64,000 nt of DNA, taken from positions 80,850,713 to 80,914,712 of the forward strand of contig NC_030816.1 of the NCBI RefSeq assembly GCF_001704415.2. Direction: 5' to 3'. A model generated the notes under the pieces. It ran no database searches. It had not been told where the DNA came from and was given only the letters and a program-made list of their open reading frames with translations. Below are positions 10,913-22,553 of this stretch, one piece after another (the stretch's first letter is position 1; every line of letters starts with the position of its first letter). This DNA comes from Capra hircus. Its lineage: Eukaryota; Chordata; Mammalia; Artiodactyla; Bovidae. Position numbers and translations under genes: made by a program.

Positions 10913-11187
10913 GAGCAGAAGCTCTAACCAGTGCTTTCCAGTGTCTTTTACTCTAGCATGGTGGATGGATATTACCTCATATATCATGTTAATAATAACC
11001 CTCAGGTCATATAGCAAGTGATGCCTGAATGTGGTGGGGCTTGGTTTTGATCCTGAATCTATTTTAATCTGAAGGGTTTACTGCCATCAATATTGCTGTT
11101 TACAGTAGAAATACATTTTGTTCCAGAGATAGGCTAGTATTCAAGCCTTTAAAATCACTGATATGGGCTTTTGCATTTGTTAACTCA

Positions 11188-11285
11188 GGGTTTTTCAGAT
11201 TTTAGTGAGCATTAAAGTCTCCCAGAAGGCTTGTTAAAACACAGATTGTTGAACTCTATACTCAGAGTTTCTGACTCTATAGTTT
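11188..11285. mobile_element. Second copy of the same MER-type transposon family
   Basis: GGCTTGTTAAAACACAGATTG and CTCAGAGTTTCTGACTCTATAG match the internal part of the short DNA transposon also present at 10650-10912, in the same reading direction. Partial and diverged. Confidence 0.5.
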
Positions 11286-11289
11286 GGAC

Positions 11290-11440
11290 CTTGCGTGAGT
11301 CACTCAACCTCTGTGCCTCAGTTTCTTCATCTGAGAAAAGTACTTCGTGGAGTTGATGTCAAGACCGTAAGCACTCTGAACAGTGCCTGGTGAATAGTAA
11401 ACATTACATAGTCACTAGCTGCTGCTATCAGCGGACCATG
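11290..11440 (+). mobile_element. MIR SINE
   Basis: GAGTCACTCAACCTCTGTGC followed by CTCAGTTTCTTCATCTGAGA is the central MIR core in sense orientation. GAACAGTGCCTGGTGAATAG further on matches the MIR/L2-related 3' end. The tRNA-like head is not clear. Confidence 0.75.
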
Positions 11441-11575
11441 GTCACCACCGGATAAACTCCCAGTGGGTTCAGTGAAAATTTTGATTCTTATTCTTAAATG
11501 TGGTTTTACATAATGTAAACAACAATAGCTGACATTTATTGAACATTTAAATGTCACAAGCACAAAGAGATGCTT

Positions 11576-11694
11576 CTCTGCTCTGCTCTGCTAAGTCGCT
11601 TCAGCCGTGTCCAACTCTGTGCGACCCCATGGATGGCAGCCCACCAGGCTTCCCCCGTCCCTGGGATTCTCCTGGCAAGAACACTGGAGTGGAG
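11576..11694 (-). mobile_element. Bov-A SINE monomer with 10-bp TSD
   Basis: Minus-oriented Bov-A unit: a CTCTGCTCTGCTCTGCTAAG tail, AACTCTGTGCGACCCCATGG, then ATTCTCCTGGCAAGAACACT. The direct repeat AGAGATGCTT at 11566-11575 and 11695-11704 is its target-site duplication. No tRNA-like head. Confidence 0.93.
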
Positions 11695-11704
11695 AGAGAT
11701 GCTT

Positions 11705-12322
11705 AGTCTCTCCTTTAATCATTAGTATGACTTTTGGAGACAGTTCCTATATCTTGGTTTTATAGATAAGGGGATTCTTCAAGTGGTAAGTTATAAAGCT
11801 GGGTTTTCTTTTTGCTGTGTGTATTATTATTATTATTACATATACTGTTTTCTCTATAAAAAGCACACCCAAATATTTACTGTGGCTCATTTGCTTTGTG
11901 AGTTTAAGAAAGTAAATCGATCTATTAAAAATCTTAGTTGCTTTAGTCCTTAGCTGTTGAGTATCTTCATATTTCTCTTCAGTATTTTAGAAGAAGTGAA
12001 ATTTAGGCAACCGCGTGGCTTCCCTTTTCCCTCTTGACCCCTTGTTAGTTTAGGAAGAAGTTCTTGCAAAAAATAGAATACAAGAAAGGATTTTCTTAAG
12101 TCTTGAATGCCAGAGTAGTGGCCTCCAGGGTCCAAACTTGACTAACGTAGGGGATGCAGCTGCTCTCACTGGCCGGCCTCTCTCTAATCTCCAGTCCTTT
12201 CAGGGTCCTCTTCACTGCAGGTGTAGGGGCAGCTGCTGCATCAGGAACACTGGTAAGTCCTGTGTTGTAGTAACGTTCTTGTTGATGGCAGGGCACAATT
12301 ATAATCAGGATCTATTATCTAT
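11705..12322. other. Unassigned intron
   Basis: Holds a short (TAT)n run at 11824-11838 and a moderately G+C-rich stretch at 12130-12300. No gene recognised. Confidence 0.5.
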
Positions 12323-12496
12323 AAATCAAATCCCTTACAATTATATCGTGGAAGTGAGAAATAGATTCAGGGGATTAGATCTGATAGACAAAATGCCTGA
12401 AGAACTATGGACGGAGATTTGTGACATTGTACAGGAGACAGGGATCATGACCATCCCCAAGAAAAAGAAATGCAAAAAAGCAAAATGGTTGTCTGA
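12323..12496 (+). mobile_element. BovB internal fragment
   Basis: A sense piece of the BovB endonuclease-RT linker. In translation it reads NQIPYNYIVEVRNRFRGLDL, then IDKMPEELW and TIPKKKKCKKAKWLSE. It stops at 12496 where a minus-strand BovB tail begins. It corresponds to 14332-14506 of the larger copy that follows, so the two plus pieces are not one continuous element. Confidence 0.92.
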
Positions 12497-12498
12497 GT

Positions 12499-13430
12499 AC
12501 AGATCAGTTGCTCAGTTGTGTCCGACTCTTTGCGACCCCATGAGTCGCAGCACGCCAGGCCTCCCTGTCCATCACCATCTCCTAGAGTTCACTCAGACTC
12601 AACGTCCATCGAGTCCGTGATGCTGTCCAGCCATCTCATCCTCTGTTGTCCCCTTCTCCTCCTGCCCCCAATCTCTCCCAGCATCAGAGTCTTTTCCAAT
12701 GGGTCAACTCTTCCCATGAGGTGGCCAAAGTACTGGAGCTTCAGCTTGAGCATCATTCCTTCCAAAGAAATCCAAGGGTTGATCTCCTTCAGAATGGACT
12801 GGTTGGATCTCCTTGCAGTCCAAGGGACCCTCAAGAGTATTCTCCAACACCACAGTTCAAACGCATCAATTCTTCGGTGCTCAGCCTTCTTCACAGTCCA
12901 ACTCTCACATCCATACATAACCACTGGAAAAACCATAGCCTTGACTAGACGGACCTTAGTTGGCAAAGTAATGTCTCTGCTTCTGAATATACTATCTAGG
13001 TTGGTCATAACTTTTCTTCCAAGAAGTAAGCGTCTTTTAATTTCATGGCTGCAGTCACCATCTGCAGTGATTTTGGAGCCCGCCAAAATAAAGTCTGACA
13101 CTGTTTTCACTGTTGCCCCATCTATTTCCCATGAAGTGATGGGACCAGATGCCATGATCTTCGTTTTCTGAATGTTGAGTTTTAAGCCAACTTTTTCACT
13201 CTCCTCTTTCACTTTCATCCAGAGGCTTTTTAGCTCCTCTTCACTTTCTTCCGTAAGGGTGGTATCATCTGCATATCTGAGGTGACTGATATTTCTCCCA
13301 GCAATCTTGATTCCAGCTTGTGCTTCTTCCAGTCTAGCATCTCTCATGATGTATTCTACAGATAAGTTAAATAAGCAGGGTGACAGTATACAGCCTTGAT
13401 GTACTCCTTTTCCTATTTGGAACCAGGAAT
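12499..13430 (-). mobile_element. BovB 3' third, long open frame
   Basis: Minus strand, tail at the left (CAGTTGCTCAGTTGTGTCCG near 12506) and 5' truncation at about 13430 inside the RT domain (start of the WFQIGKG block). The region 12589-13347 stays open for 252 codons and carries an intact YADD (HLRYADDTTL), the LKLNIQKTKIMASGPITSWE block, GCESWTVKKAE and a C-terminal GGRRRRGQQRMRWLDSITDS. The last BovB residues are lost through a frameshift near 12600. The single long frame suggests a younger copy than its neighbours. Confidence 0.95.
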
Positions 13431-16411
13431 ATGCTACTGGAGATCAGTGGAGAAATAACTCCAGAAGAATGAAGGGATGGAGCCAAAGCAAAAACAATAC
13501 ACATTTGTGGATGTGACTGGTTATAGAAGCAAGATCCGATGCTGTAAAGAGCAATATTGCATAGAAACTTGGAATGTCAGGTCCATGAATCAAGGCAAAT
13601 TGGAAGTGGTCAAACAAGAGATGGCAAGGGTGAACGTCGACATTCTAGAAATCAGCGAACTAAAATGGACTGGAATGGGTGAATTTAACTCAGATGACCA
13701 TTACATCTACTACTGCGGGCAGAAATCCCTCAGAAGAAATGGAGTAGCTATCATGGTCAACAAAAGAGTCTGAAATGCAGTACTTGGATGCAGTCTCAAA
13801 AACGACAGAATGATCTCTGTTCATCTCCAAGGCAAACCATTCAGTATCACAGTTATCCAGGTCTATGCCCCAACCAGTAACGCTGAAGAAACTGAAGTTG
13901 AACGGTTTTATGAAGACCTACAAGATGTTTTAGAACTAACACCCAAAAAAGATGTCCTTTTCATTATAGGGGACAGGAATGCAAAAGTAGGAAGTCAAGA
14001 AACACCTGGAGTAACAGGCAAATTTGGCCTTGGAATGCAGAATGAAGCAGGGCAAAGACTAATAGAGTTTTGCCAAGAAAGTGCACTGGTCATAGCAAAC
14101 ACCCTCTTCCAACAACACAAGAGGAGAACCTACACATGGACATCCCCAGATGGTCAACACCGAAATCAGATTGATTATATTCTTTGCAGCCAAAAATGGA
14201 GAAGCTCTATAGAGTCAACAAAAACAAGACCAGGAGCTGACTGTGGCTCAGATCATGAACTCCTTATTGCCAAATTCAGACTTAAATTGAAGAAAGTAGG
14301 GAAAACCGCTAGACCATTCAGGTATGACCTAAATCAAATCCCTTATGATTATGCAGTGGAAGTGAGAAATAGACTTAATGGTCTAGATCTGATAGATAGA
14401 GTGCCTGATGAACTATGGAATGAGGTTCATGACATTGTACAGGAGACAGGAATCAAGACCATCCCCATGGAAAAGAAATGCAAAAAAGCAAAATGGCTGT
14501 CTGGGGAGGCCTTACAAATGGCTATGAAAAGAAGAGAGGTGAAAAGCAAAGGAGAAAAGGAAAGATATAAGCATCCGAATGCAGAGTTCCAAAGAATAGC
14601 AAGAAGAGATAAGAAAGCCTTCCTCAGCGATCAATGTAAAGAAATAGAGGAAAACAACAGAATGGGAAAGACTAGAGATCTCTTCAAGAAAATTAGAGAT
14701 ACCAAGGGAACATTTCATGCAAAGATGGGCTCAATAAAGGACAGAAATGGTCTGGAACTAACAGAAGCAGAAGATATGAAGAAGAGGTGGCAAGAATACA
14801 CGGAAGAACTGTACAAAAAAGATCTTCACAACCCAGATAATCATGATGATGTGATCACTCATCTAGAGCCAGACATCTTGGAATGTGAAGTCAAGTGGGC
14901 CTTAGAAAGCATCACTACGAACAAAGCTAGTGGGGGTCATGGAATTCCAGTTGAGCTGTTTCAAATCCTGAAAGATGATGCTGTGAAAGTGCTGCACTCA
15001 ATATGCCAGCAAGTTTGGAAAACTCAGCAGTGGCCACAGGACTGGAAAAGGTCAGTTTTCATTCCAATTCCAAAGAAAGGCAATGCCAAAGAATGCTCAC
15101 ACTGCCGCACAGTTGCACTCATCTCACATGCTAGTAAAGTAATGCTCAAAATTCTCCAAGACAGGTTTCAACATTATGTGAACCGTGAACTCCCTGATGT
15201 TTAAGCTGGTTTTAGAAAAGGCAGAGGAACCAGAGATCAAATTGCCAACATCCGCTGGATCATGGAAGAAGCAAGAGAGTTCCAGAAAAACATCTATTTC
15301 TGCTTTATTGAGTATGCCAAAGCCTTTGATGATGTGGATTACCACAAACTGTGGAAAATTCTTAAAGAGATGGGAATACCAGACCACCTAACCTGCCTCT
15401 TGAGGAACCTGTATACAGGTCATGAATCAACAGTTAGAACTGGAGATGGAACAACGGCCTGGTTCCAAATAGGGAAAGGAGCACATCAAGGCTGTGTATT
15501 GTCACCCTGTTTATTTAACTTCTGTGTAGAAACATCATGAGAAACACTGGGCTGGATGAAGCACAAGCTGGAATCAAGATTGCCAGAGGAAATATCAATC
15601 ACCTCAGATATGCAGATGACACCACCCTTATGGAAGAAAGTGAAGAGGAACTAAAAAGCCTCTTGATGAAAGTGAAAGAGGAGAGTAAAAAAGTTGGCTT
15701 AAAGCTCAACATTCAGAAAACGAAGATCATGGCATCTGGTCCCATCACTTCATGGGAAATAGATAGAGAAGCAGTGGAAACAGTGGCTGACTTTATTTTC
15801 TTAGGTTTCAAAATCACTGCAGATGGTGACTGCAGCCATGAAATTAAAAGATGCTTACTCCTTGGAAGAAAAGTTATGACCAACCAAGACAGCATGTTTG
15901 CCTTAGTATGATTCCAGCGTGTTAAAAAGCAGAGATATTACTTTGCCAACAAAGGTCTGTCTCATCAAGGTTATGGCCTTTCCATTGGTCATGTGTGGAT
16001 GTGACAGTTGGAGTGTAAAGAAAGCTGAGTGGTGAAAAATTGATGCTTTTAAACTGTAGTGTTGGAGGAGACTCTTGAGAGACCCTTGAACTGCAAGGAG
16101 ATCAAACCAGTCAATCCTAAGGGAAATCAGTCCTGAATATTCACTGGAAGGACTGATGCTGAAGCTGAAACTCCAATACTTTGGCCACCTGATGCAAAGA
16201 ACTGATTTATTTGAAAAGATCTTGATGCTGGGAAAGATTGAAGGTAGGAGGAGAAGCGGACAACAGAGGATGAGATGGTTGAATAGCATCACTAACTCGA
16301 TGGACATTTTGAGTATACTCCGGGAATTGGTGACGGACAGGGAGGCCTGGTGTGCTGCAGTCCATGGGATCGCAAAGAGTCAGACATGACTGAGCAACTG
16401 AACTGAACTGA
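13431..16411 (+). mobile_element. Near-complete BovB LINE
   Basis: The most complete BovB in the window: about 3 kb in sense to ARID1B, from just before the ORF2 endonuclease domain to the tail (GCAACTGAACTGAACTGAAT near 16395). It lies head to head with the minus BovB at 12499-13430. BovB is an RTE-clade LINE whose single large protein has an APE-type endonuclease and a reverse transcriptase. No convincing target-site duplication is visible, and the left end abuts the other BovB directly, so its original 5' end is probably lost. Confidence 0.95.
13477..16389 (+). pseudogene. BovB ORF2 (endonuclease-reverse transcriptase), inactivated
   Basis: Endonuclease part: WNVRSM at residues 32-37 and the SELKW block with Glu61 in the first open segment; YAPTSN, GDRN (usually GDWN) and SDH in the second. 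RT part: palm block A reads FIEYAKAFDDVDY, where BovB normally has Asp in place of that Glu; block C is an intact YADD (HLRYADDTTL, about 15618). Breaks: a TGA at 13771-13773 (a CGA-to-TGA type change), a TAA at 15202-15204 (a CAA-to-TAA type change), a one-base deletion near 15525 that shifts frame and gives the TGA at 15538-15540, an extra stretch of about 22-24 bases near 15895-15920, and further stops after 16030. From 13477 to 15540 all segments share one frame. It cannot make an intact protein. Confidence 0.95.
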
Positions 16412-16898
16412 ATGAGACTCATCAGAAAGAAAATATTGTAAAGCAGTTTGGACAAGCCTGTTCCTTTTGAAAAAGTTTTTAAAATGAAATAATTATTCAT
16501 TTAAATTAATAGAAAATAAATGATATTCTGAATCTAGCCTTTGGACTCTTCAGTAAATATAGTATATTACAGATAATAAGGTTTTAATATAAGCTTAGAG
16601 TCTCATAAGCTCATGAAATCAGTAGCAGTGAAAAACCCTTTGAACTTTTGACCTATGATTTTTTAAATCTAATATAAAAGATTTTTGGAGCAAGGATAAA
16701 GGAAGATGCAGGGAAAAATACTGATATGGACTTAGACTTAAAGTCACTTACCATTATCCTAAAACATAACCTTTCATGGTATGTTAAAAAAAAATCCATT
16801 CAGTTCGTATTCCTGAAGTATTGTGTGTCTAAACTATACAAGCTGTACCCTGTGTACTCTACCCTGAGCCCCCTCAGCTTCAGTCAGTCCAGTCCAGT
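16412..16898. other. Unassigned intron
   Basis: AT-rich, nothing recognised. Confidence 0.5.
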
Positions 16899-17005
16899 TT
16901 CCAGAGTAGGAAACTGAACTCAGGAGTTTTTTCAGGTTGCACAGCTAGTGTGGAGTCCAGATTGGAATTTGAGCTTGGGTGGGTTTGACTCAAGTGCTCA
17001 TGGTC
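16899..17005 (-). mobile_element. MIR SINE
   Basis: GTAGGAAACTGAACTCAGGA, then GTTGCACAGCTAGTG, then TTGGAATTTGAGCTTGGGTG is the MIR core and B-box side read in antisense. Diverged. Confidence 0.65.
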
Positions 17006-17215
17006 TTTGGCGAGATTTGTGGCTGGAAAAGGCATCTTGGAGTCAGTGAAACTGGAAACCCGGCCTTTAAGAGGGTGGGCCAGAGTTAGTGGAGAGCATC
17101 AGACTTAGGCAAGGAGGGCAGCTTGATCAGTATGTGAGGTCCAGAAAGGGTCGCTAAGTCAGAAGGAGGGGAAGATGAAAATGGCAAGGTTAATTTGGTT
17201 AAGATTATGGAGAGG

Positions 17216-17240
17216 TTTTTTTTTTTTTTTTTTTTTTTTC
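17216..17240. repeat. Poly-T tract
   Basis: More than 20 consecutive T residues. It does not border a clear retroposon. Confidence 0.95.
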
Positions 17241-17345
17241 CCAAAGACACTTAAGTGTTAGGATTAAACACTGCAGCAAGTATATTAAAAATAAAATGGG
17301 TTAAGAAACTGAAGGATATCAGAGAAGGAGAAATAGCCAATGACA

Positions 17346-17704
17346 TCATTTATATTGTGTAGTCTAAAAAGAAATGATACAAATGAACTTAACTTACAGA
17401 AACAGACTCTCAAACTTTGAGAACAAACTGTGGTTGTTCTGGGGAAGGATGGAGGTGTGGAAGGGATAGTTAGGGAGTTTGGGATGGATATGTACATAGT
17501 GCTATATTTAAAATAGACCACCAGCAAGGACCTACTGTATAGCACATGGAACTCTGTTCAATATTATATGGCAGCTTGGGAAGGAAGCTTGGGAGGGAAG
17601 TTTGGGAGAGAATCGATATGTGTATATGTATGGCTGAGCCCCTTCCCTGTTCGCTGAAACTGTTACAATATTGTTTAATAATAATAAGTTTTAAAAAAGA
17701 AACT
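17346..17704 (+). mobile_element. Ruminant LINE-1 3' end
   Basis: The 3' UTR of ruminant L1: ACAAACTGTGGTTGTTCTGG, ACCAGCAAGGACCTACTGTA, TAGCACATGGAACTCTG and GTATGGCTGAGCCCCTTCCC, ending in an A-rich TTTAAAAAAGAAAC. 5' truncated, non-coding, in sense to ARID1B. Confidence 0.88.
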
Positions 17705-17879
17705 GACAGATTAAATGCTCAGTGCATAATGGGCTCTTTTTGAGACTGAGGGCTGAAGGCAAGGTACCAATTCAGAAGTTATAGTCAGAAAGACTGTAAG
17801 TCTTTCAGGTGAAACCCAGTGTCAGCACCACAGTCTCACCCCAATACTGGACTCCTGAATTTGTCTTTCGTACCATTAT

Positions 17880-18200
17880 CTCCATTTTCCTTTAAATGGA
17901 CATTTTCAAACAATGAGCAGAAGTAGATGAAAGTATAATGGGCCCCATGAACCCGTCACTCAGATGTCAATAAGTATATGGCTAGTTTTGTTGTATGTAA
18001 ACTTTTTCTTCCTTACCCTCCAAACCTCTGCCCTCAATATTATTTCGAAGTAAATCCCAGATATTGTATCAGTTAATCTGTCAATATTTCAGCATATAGT
18101 TTTATCTTAAAAAAAGAAACAAATATAATACAGTTATCACATTTTAAAAATATTTTTTCATACCAGGTATCCAGTACTCAAATTTCCAGTAGTTTCATAA
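17880..18200. mobile_element. Ancient L1M-like repeat
   Basis: GGACATTTTCAAACAATG, GGGCCCCATGAACCCGTCAC and AGTAAATCCCAGATATTG resemble the old LINE 3'-UTR-like repeat class also suspected at 2760-3720. Highly diverged. Confidence 0.4.
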
Positions 18201-18204
18201 ATAG

Positions 18205-18641
18205 TCAAATCTATGGTTTTTCCAGTAGTCACATATGGATGTGAGAGTTGGACCATAAAGAAAGCTGAGCGCTGAAGAATTGATGGTTTTGAACTGTGGT
18301 ATTAGAGAAGACTCTTGGAGAGTCCCTTGGACTACAAGGAGGTCAAACCAGTCCATCCTAAAGGAAATCAGTCCTGAATGTTCATTGGAAGGACTGATGC
18401 TGTAGCTGAAGCTCCAATACTTTGGCAACTGGATTCGAAGAACTGACTCATTGAAAAAGACCGGGAAAGATTGAAGACAGGAGGAGAAGGGGACGAAAGA
18501 GGATGAGATGATTGGATGGCATCACCAACTCAATGGACATGAGTTTGAGCAAGCTCTGGGAGTTAGTGACGGACAGGGAGGCATGGGGTGCTGCAGTCCA
18601 TGAGGTCACAAAGAGTCAGACATGAGTGAGTGACTGAACTG
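18205..18641 (+). mobile_element. BovB 3' end fragment
   Basis: Sense piece from the GCESWTVKKAE region (GGATGTGAGAGTTGGACC) to the tail GTGACTGAACTGAAC. Full of stops and small gaps; for example the stretch coding for the SLEKTLMLGK block is partly missing near 18455. Confidence 0.92.
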
Positions 18642-18942
18642 AACATACATAGATTAAATGTTTTTGTTTTATTTACATTATGGGGTAGTTTGACTCAAGA
18701 TTGAAATAAAATCTGTATTTTAATACCTTTTCATATCTGTTTTCCTCTCAATCTCTCCTTTTCTCTTTCCCTCTCTTCTTTTTACTGTTACAGTTTATTT
18801 GTTGAAGAAACTAGGTCTTTTTTCTAGTAGAAGTTCCTATGGTTTGAGATTTGCTGATTGATTAGCTATGATTTAATATATCTTTTGCTCCTTTTTAATT
18901 TCCTTAAATCGATAGAAATACAAGGCTTTATCAAGCATCTGT
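18642..18942. other. Intron with polypyrimidine tract
   Basis: A TC-rich stretch (about 18738-18785) is the only notable feature. Confidence 0.5.
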
Positions 18943-19162
18943 GTGCACACTCAGACACTCAGTGTGCCCAACTCTTTATGACCCCATGGACTGTAAGACT
19001 ATCAGGCTCCTCTGTCCGTGGAATTTTCAAAGCAAGAATACTAGAGCTGGTTGCCATTTCCTTCTCTAGGGGATCTTCCCAACCCAGGGATCGAACCCAT
19101 GTCTCTTGTGCCTCCTGCATTGGCAAGCAGTTTCTTTACCACTGTGCCACCTGGAAACCCCT
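18943..19162 (-). mobile_element. Bov-tA SINE
   Basis: Minus orientation: BovB-like tail first (GTGCCCAACTCTTTATGACC), then GGGGATCTTCCCAACCCAGG and the tRNA-derived head (GATCGAACCCATGTCTC is the B-box region; CACTGTGCCACCTGGAAACC is the 5' end). Essentially full length and diverged. Confidence 0.92.
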
Positions 19163-20769
19163 TAGTGAGTTCATTATCAGGATTTTTTAAATTTCCTGCA
19201 AAAATATTTTGTTGCTGTTTTGTTCATTAGGAGGTAAAGAATGTCTTGATTTTTCCCATTTTTGATGGCACCACTGATACTCATGATAGTCTTTTCCCTC
19301 CATCCCTCTTAATTTCCAGTATTTTTACTACATTTTTTTGTAGTCATCTTTTTGCCTTAAGACTGCCAGTAACAAATAGCAAAATGTGTTTTATATAGCG
19401 CATTGCTACCAGGCAGTGTAGCTGTTAACATGATAAATATTCTTGGACATGAGCCCAAGTTTTGTTCAGTTTTATGTTTGTCCTCATACGCTTATTTTTG
19501 TATTGCTGTGTCTAATTCTAAATGTAAGCTCTTAGAAGGCATTGAGTCAGTAATTCACCAGGCTTTTGAGTGCCTGTCAGTGCTGGAAACCCAAGAGGAA
19601 GTAAGAGTCCAGGTCAGGAGATAGACAAATAGATAACTAATTTATAATGTTGTATTTTAAGAGTACATAAGAAGTTGGTGTGAGGTAGTTGTTTGGGGGA
19701 ATGGAAGAATTAAGTTCTGGCGGGATCTTGAAGACAACGATGCTTTGCAGACACAGCTGGAAGAGCGTCCACCTGGACCGAGAGTGTTGCATGTGTAGAC
19801 AAGTGGCCCCATGGGAGCCTCTGAGCAAGCCAGTGGGTGAAGCTGAGGACTTGCTTTGGGCCCCAAGGAAGGCGGAGATGACAGTGTGGTGGCAGCTGGA
19901 GGCTGACGGGCTTTTCTCTACCAGACTAAGCACTGTCGGCCTCATTCTGTAGGCATCTTAGAGGAGGCCTCTCCATGCAGCAGCACACCGTGGTTTGCAT
20001 TTTTGCAAGCCAGCTCTCGTGGTATAGCAAACAAGAAGCTGTAGCGCAAAGGGGCTGGCAGCTGGAGGGAGGATGAAGGGGATGGGCCTGACAGTGATTT
20101 TAGGATTGCTCGTGTGGCACAGGTGTTTCAGTCACGAAGGCGGTGAAGAATGTGGGGTGGCTCTGAGAAGTCCCATGTGGATGGGAACACCCTTGACCAG
20201 GTGATAACCTGAAGGAATGGGGTCAGAGTTGAGGAGGACAGTTAGGAGAATCATTCCTAGATGTGAGCACAAGGACTCCTTCAAAATACAGTAAAAATAC
20301 AGGGGACTTGAAGTAGAAATTTAAGAATCATCACCATCCAAGGGTCAACATGGAGTCTTTGGGTAAAAGAGAGGAACCAGCAGAAAACCCTTAAACATAA
20401 CCTGAGGAGGCAAATGAGTCTTTTACCTTGCTTTCCATCAGCCTGTGGACCTTAAACAACTACTTGATGATAATGAGTCATACGTTGAGTGGCTTTGTAT
20501 TCAGATTTGTGGGGACTTTGAAATGTTGACATTTCTTTTCATAATATTATAATTTGATATTTTGGAAGTGTTCCACATATGAAATGCTTAAGATTAATAC
20601 TTTTTGAAAAGGTAATGTAGGAGAATAAGTAGAAGCCTAGGATAATATCTTTAAAAAGTTAAGATTACATCCAATCCTTAGGATAGTACTTGAAGCTTCC
20701 AGTTGTTTGTAGAGTGCAATTAGGGGAGAAAGGAAGATTAGTCCATCACATTGAGACACTAGCAGTGTG
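19163..20769. other. Intron, possibly with an L2-like relic
   Basis: The stretch 19640-20260 is G-rich, with phrases such as GGATGAAGGGGATGGGCCTG and GTGTTTCAGTCACG that faintly recall old L2-type sequence, but similarity is too weak to assign. The rest shows nothing. Confidence 0.35.
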
Positions 20770-20905
20770 CTCAGACACTAGCTGTGCAAATTGCTCAAGG
20801 TTTTGTTTCCTCATGGTGAAAACAAGATGATAGTTGATAGGGCCTCTCTCCTGGGTTGTTGTAAAGGTGGGTTGGGCATAGCACCTGTCATGGAGCCCTG
20901 CCTGA
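20770..20905 (+). mobile_element. MIR SINE
   Basis: AGCTGTGCAAATTGCTCAAG, GTTTCCTCATGGTGAAAAC, GGGTTGTTGTAAAGG and GCATAGCACCTGTCATGG follow the MIR consensus order in sense orientation. Confidence 0.6.
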
Positions 20906-21051
20906 AATGTCATCTCTCCTAGTTAATAATATTTCCATCAGGGCGTTCCTGAGGAGACAAGGGGGTGACTGATTGCACCATTCTTGAAGTGGATACTTCA
21001 TAGGTTTACATTGCTTTCTTTTTGGAAAGGATATTTTAAATTTATGTACCT

Positions 21052-22322
21052 GCAAGGGAGAAAGGGAAAGATATATCCAACTGAATGCAAAATTCCAGAG
21101 AATAGCAAGGAGAGATGAGAAGGCCTTCTTAAATGAACAATGCAGAGAAATAGAGGAAAAGATAGAATTGGAAAGACTAGAGATATCTGCAAGAAAATTG
21201 GAGATACCAAGGGAACATTTTGTACAAAATGGGCATGATAAAGGACAGAAACTGTAAGGACCTAACAGAAGCAAAAGAAATTAAGAGATGGCAAGAATAC
21301 ACAGAAGGACTATATTAAAGACCCAGATTACCATCATGATGTGGTCACTCATCTGGAGACAGACATCCTGGAGGATGAAGTCAAGTGGGCCTTCGGAAGC
21401 AACACTACAAACAAAGCTAGTGGAGGTGATAGAGTTCCAGCTGAGTTATTCAAAATCCTAAAAGATAATGCTGTGAAAGTGCTGCACTCAATATGTCAGC
21501 AAATTTGGAAAACTCAGCAGTGGCTATAGGACTAGAAAAGGTCAGTTCTCATTCCAATCCCAAAGAAGGGCAATGCCAAAGAATGTTCTAACTAGCATGT
21601 GAATGTGCTCATTTCACATGCTAGCATGGTAATGCTAAAAATGCTTCAAACTAAGCTTCAGCAGGACACGAACCAAGAACTTCCAGATGTTCAAGCTGAA
21701 TTTAGAAAAGGCAGAGGAACCAGAGATCAAATTACCAACATTTGTTGGATCATAGAGAAAGCAAGAGAATTCAAGAAAAATATCTACTTATACTTCATTG
21801 ACTACTCTAAAGCCTTTGACTGTTTTTATCACAACAAACTGTAGAAAATTCTTAAAGAACTGGGAATACCAGATCATCTTACCTGTCTCCTGAGAAACCT
21901 GAATGCAGGTCAGGAAGCAGCTGTTAGAACTGGCCATCGAACAGTGGGTGGTTCAAGACTGGGAAAGGAGGACGTCAAGGCTGTATATTGTCAGCCTGCT
22001 CATTCAACTTCTGTGCAGAGTGTATCATGGGAATGCTGGGCTGGATCAATCACAAGGTGGGATCAAGTTGCCAGGAGAAATGTCAACAACCTCAGATTTA
22101 CAGATGATACCACTCTGATGGCAGAAGGTGAAGAGAAGCTAAAGGGCCTCTTGATGACGGAGAAAGTGAAGAGTGAAAAATCTGGCTTAAAACTCAACAT
22201 TCAGAAAACTTAAGATCATGGCATCAAGTCCCATAACTTCCTGACAAATAGAGGGAGAAAAAGTGGAAGCAGTAATAGGTTTTATCTTCCTCAGTTCTAG
22301 AATTACTCTGGACAGTGACTGC
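21052..22322 (+). mobile_element. BovB, left part (split by a SINE)
   Basis: A diverged sense BovB from the endonuclease-RT linker (AAAGGGAAAGATATATCC near 21060) through the RT palm. Translations show NKASGGDRVPAELFKILKDN, FRKGRGTRDQITN and YFIDYSKAFDCFYHNKL followed by a stop. The YADD motif reads FTDD. Several frame changes and stops are present. The copy is split at about 22322 by the SINE at 22323-22553 and resumes after it. Confidence 0.95.
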
Positions 22323-22553
22323 GTGCGTGTGTGCCGAGTCACTTCAGTGGTGTCTGACTCTTTGTGGCCCTCTTAACTGTCACCCACCAAGGTCTTCTGT
22401 CCATTGGATTCTCCAGGCAAGAGTATTGGAGTGGGTTGCCATGCCCCTCCTCCAGGGAATCTTCTATACCTGGAGATCAAACCCATGTCTCTTATGTCTC
22501 CTGCATTGACAGGCAGGTTCCTTAAACACTAGTGCCACCTGGAAAGCCCATGA
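22323..22553 (-). mobile_element. Bov-tA SINE nested in BovB
   Basis: A minus-oriented Bov-tA: tail GAGTCACTTCAGTGGTGTCT, body ATTCTCCAGGCAAGAGTATT, head GATCAAACCCATGTCTCTTA and CACCTGGAAAGCCCA. TGACTGC occurs on both sides (22316-22322 and 22554-22560) as a short target-site duplication, and the BovB text reads through when the SINE is removed, so the SINE is the younger insertion. Confidence 0.95.

Noticed and set aside
12138..12620. 160-codon plus-strand open frame
   Set aside because: It is a chimera of unique intron, a BovB linker fragment and the antisense of a BovB tail, so it is not a gene.
19637..19952. Open frames on both strands of a G-rich block
   Set aside because: Simultaneous openness on both strands with no splice context points to composition, not coding.
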